DNA from: Ficedula albicollis | Lineage: Eukaryota > Chordata > Aves > Passeriformes > Muscicapidae | Direction of reading: 5' to 3' | Length of the DNA stretch: 64,000 nt | Assembly (NCBI RefSeq): GCF_000247815.1 | Contig: NC_021692.1 | Span: 4,972,461-5,036,460, forward strand | In this document: piece by piece, positions 63,601 through 64,000 of the stretch | Layout: each line of letters opens with the position of its first letter | Position numbering within the stretch: the stretch's first letter is position 1 | The notes under the pieces: generated by a model | Database searches by the model: none | Told to the model about the DNA's origin: nothing | Seen by the model: the letters and a program-made list of their open reading frames with translations, nothing else | Translations under genes and position numbers: made by a program

Positions 63601-63621
63601 TGGAGCTCATGCATCTTTCCA
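33170..63621 (-). CDS. PLCH2: Phospholipase C eta-2, 5'-truncated by the window
   Basis: Twenty-one exons on the minus strand join without phase conflict: 63621-63475, 61824-61581, 61089-60960, 59955-59785, 57967-57874, 53865-53662, 52633-52513, 51255-51084, 50827-50720, 49538-49380, 48642-48550, 48084-47984, 47687-47590, 47215-47033, 46667-46560, 46382-46258, 45864-45780, 45291-45145, 44238-44159, 39532-38482 and 34887-33170. They give about 1,778 residues. The first exons lie beyond base 64000. The enzyme hydrolyses PI(4,5)P2 to IP3 and diacylglycerol at membranes; the eta class is highly calcium-sensitive and mainly neuronal or neuroendocrine. The domain order is PH, EF hands, X, acidic linker, Y, C2, long Ser-rich tail. 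PLCH2 rather than the paralog PLCH1 is favoured by the PANK4 neighbour. The product is longer than human PLCH2 (about 1,416) because of the tail. Confidence 0.93.
34888..38481 (-). other. PLCH2 intron between the two tail exons
   Basis: The donor is GTAAGA at 38481 and the acceptor AG at 34889-34888. It contains the CR1 fragment at about 36174-36310 and otherwise only AT-rich sequence with short A and T runs. Confidence 0.75.
36174..36310 (-). mobile_element. CR1 LINE 3'-end fragment
   Basis: Several GGAATCACAGAATCA repeats are followed by a GGGTTGTGATGGGAAGGACC block and AAAATCATCAAGTTTC. This is a diverged form of the avian CR1 3' end, where repeats of an octamer like ATTCTATG are preceded (on the sense strand) by a conserved GGTCC...CCAACCC segment. 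The orientation is minus. Only the 3' UTR part is visible. Confidence 0.6.
42387..42520 (+). repeat. Tandem direct duplication, about 65-bp unit, PLCH2 intron
   Basis: A unit starting TGTGTAATATTTGTTCCAC appears at 42387 and about 42453 with a few changes. Confidence 0.8.
42879..43707 (+). repeat. 415-bp tandem duplication in a PLCH2 intron
   Basis: Bases 42879-43292 recur as 43294-43707 at an offset of 415, and I saw no differences. Open frames of 60 and 109 codons appear identically in both copies but have no similarity that I recognise. Confidence 0.93.
44159..46382 (-). other. PLCH2: PLCH2 C2-domain exons
   Basis: Four exons (46382-46258, 45864-45780, 45291-45145, 44238-44159) encode a C2 domain: [20 protein letters not shown], then [35 protein letters not shown] with [17 protein letters not shown], and [18 protein letters not shown]. 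The acidic loop residues for calcium and phospholipid are present. Confidence 0.92.
46560..47687 (-). other. PLCH2: PLCH2 catalytic Y-domain exons
   Basis: Exon 47687-47590 starts the Y domain ([20 protein letters not shown]). Exon 47215-47033 contains [20 protein letters not shown], with the Arg and Tyr that bind the inositol head group. Exon 46667-46560 contains [15 protein letters not shown] and a Cys-rich end ([13 protein letters not shown]). Confidence 0.9.
47361..47470 (+). repeat. Tandem direct duplication, 56-bp unit, PLCH2 intron
   Basis: ACAGCAGACACTGTGCTTG occurs at 47361 and 47417, and the similarity extends through the unit with few changes. Confidence 0.85.
47984..50827 (-). 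other. PLCH2: PLCH2 X-Y linker exons
   Basis: Exons 50827-50720, 49538-49380, 48642-48550 and 48084-47984 encode a disordered linker. It begins with a strongly acidic block ([20 protein letters not shown]), which in PLCs acts as an autoinhibitory plug. Lys/Ser-rich segments follow ([24 protein letters not shown]). Confidence 0.88.
51084..53865 (-). other. PLCH2: PLCH2 catalytic X-domain exons
   Basis: Exon 53865-53662 contains [12 protein letters not shown] with the first catalytic His and the calcium-binding Asn. Exon 52633-52513 contains [11 protein letters not shown], with the calcium-binding acidic residues at the exon junction, and [10 protein letters not shown] with the second catalytic His. 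Exon 51255-51084 contains [12 protein letters not shown] with the further calcium-binding Glu. All catalytic residues known from PLC-delta1 have counterparts, so the enzyme should be active. Confidence 0.92.
53866..57873 (-). other. PLCH2 intron between EF-hand and X-domain exons
   Basis: This is a 4-kb intron with donor GTAAGC at 57873. It holds the (CTCTC)n tract at 54359-54969. I see no other gene or recognisable mobile element. Confidence 0.75.
54359..54969 (+). repeat. (CTCTC)n pentanucleotide tract, about 610 bp
   Basis: The pentamer CTCTC/TCCTC repeats about 122 times without a visible interruption. In PLCH2 sense orientation it is (GGAGA)n, a pure purine strand that can form triplex DNA. 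The very regular frame produces long ORFs on both strands that are artefacts. Confidence 0.95.
57874..61089 (-). other. PLCH2: PLCH2 EF-hand exons
   Basis: Exon 61089-60960 has a canonical calcium loop [12 protein letters not shown], with acidic or polar ligands at positions 1, 3, 5, 7, 9 and 12. Exon 59955-59785 has a second loop starting [13 protein letters not shown], then [21 protein letters not shown]. Exon 57967-57874 continues with [17 protein letters not shown]. Intact loops fit the high calcium sensitivity of the eta class. Confidence 0.9.
61090..61580 (-). other. U12-type (minor-spliceosome) intron of PLCH2
   Basis: The 5' end on the minus strand is ATATCCTTCC, a perfect U12 AT-type donor. 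TTCCTTAAC, the consensus U12 branch site, lies about 12 bases before the 3' end. The exon phase (CA + G, giving Gln) fixes the 3' end after AAT, so the termini would be AT...AT rather than the usual AT...AC. No GT donor fits the frame. Confidence 0.75.
61581..63621 (-). other. PLCH2: PLCH2 PH-domain exons
   Basis: Exon 63621-63475 encodes [20 protein letters not shown] followed by [19 protein letters not shown], the first PH strands. Exon 61824-61581 encodes [20 protein letters not shown] up to RTRDQ, the rest of the PH fold and the lead into the EF hands. The intron between them holds the 87-bp array that repeats the acceptor and start of the second exon. Exon 61824-61581 does not end at a GT donor but at ATATCCTT, a U12-type site. 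Confidence 0.9.
61788..63169 (-). repeat. 87-bp VNTR that repeats a PLCH2 splice acceptor and exon start, about 16 copies
   Basis: The unit recurs every 87 bases, with the exon-derived GGAGTCAATGGAAACTGCAG at 61811, 61898, 61985 and so on to 63116 (16 times). On the minus strand each unit reads: intron sequence, pyrimidine tract, TGCAG acceptor, then the first 33 or so bases of the PH-domain exon. Only the 61824 copy continues into the full exon. The 87-base unit equals 29 codons and has no stop in the PLCH2 frame. The three copies nearest the upstream exon share a C-to-T change (Gly to Arg codon). Confidence 0.95.
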
Positions 63622-64000
63622 CTGAGAAAAATGACGTGAGAGCAGTGAGTCAGACCTGCTCCCTTTGGAATTGCCTTTACAGGAAGAAAATGCATCAAGC
63701 AGCTGCCAAATTCGAGCCAAAGGACAAGGTTTCTGGTAGTGACTGGTATAAGAGGTCAGGTATGAAGATCCAAAAGAAAAGATTCCTGGTGATTGTGGAC
63801 TTACCTGTAAGCGTGAAAGTTTTCATTCCCTTATTGATTTATATGAAATGTTCATATGTTGGGACCAGTACACGGTATGTACCTTTGTCAAGACCATCTC
63901 AAATCTGAGCTCCTGCAACATGATGGAATTTCACCTGGAAACTGCAATCCTTGGCCAGCAAGGTCCCACTGCTTCTATGGATTAAGCCACTGATCCTACA
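63622..64000 (-). other. PLCH2 intron leading to the window edge
   Basis: Upstream of the acceptor of exon 63621-63475 (TTTTCTCAG) I see only intron sequence. The first coding exon(s) are outside the window. Confidence 0.7.

Overview
The window is vertebrate nuclear DNA, almost certainly from a bird and probably a songbird. Its three genes are split into many short exons with GT/AG introns. The middle gene is the avian kainate-binding protein, there is a CR1 LINE fragment, and the gene pair PANK4-PLCH2 matches a conserved vertebrate neighbourhood (human 1p36.3). Bases 225-15437 (+) carry PANK4 from about residue 70 to its stop in 17 exons whose phases all agree. Both substitutions known to inactivate the kinase half are present, and the C-terminal phosphatase half is intact.

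Bases 17189-27858 (-) carry a nine-exon gene for the ortholog of the chicken kainate-binding protein (KBP), a small ionotropic-glutamate-receptor relative without the N-terminal domain and with a degenerate pore. I could assemble it from signal peptide to stop (about 474 residues). Its introns hold two large VNTRs and a 253-bp tandem duplication that touches a splice acceptor.

Bases 33170-63621 (-) carry PLCH2 (phospholipase C eta-2) from the PH domain to the stop in 21 exons, in the order PH, EF hands, X, linker, Y, C2, long C-terminal tail. The 5' exons lie beyond base 64000. PANK4 and PLCH2 point tail to tail with KBP between them.

The unusual content is mostly tandem duplication. An 87-bp unit repeated about 16 times contains a complete copy of a PLCH2 splice acceptor plus the start of its PH-domain exon, and it stays in frame throughout, so alternative acceptor use could insert blocks of 29 residues. 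The next intron has U12-type splice signals (ATATCCTT and TTCCTTAAC). A 1.1-kb perfect duplication copies the end of the PLCH2 coding region. A 610-bp (CTCTC)n tract, a 59-bp x 22 VNTR, a 61/122-bp VNTR and many two-copy 50-70-bp duplications fill the introns. In the last PANK4 intron, a 128-base pure C run and an 11-base match to the Illumina adapter end suggest an assembly scar.

Exon coordinates were read by eye from splice signals, reading frame and remembered family sequences. No alignment or database search was run.
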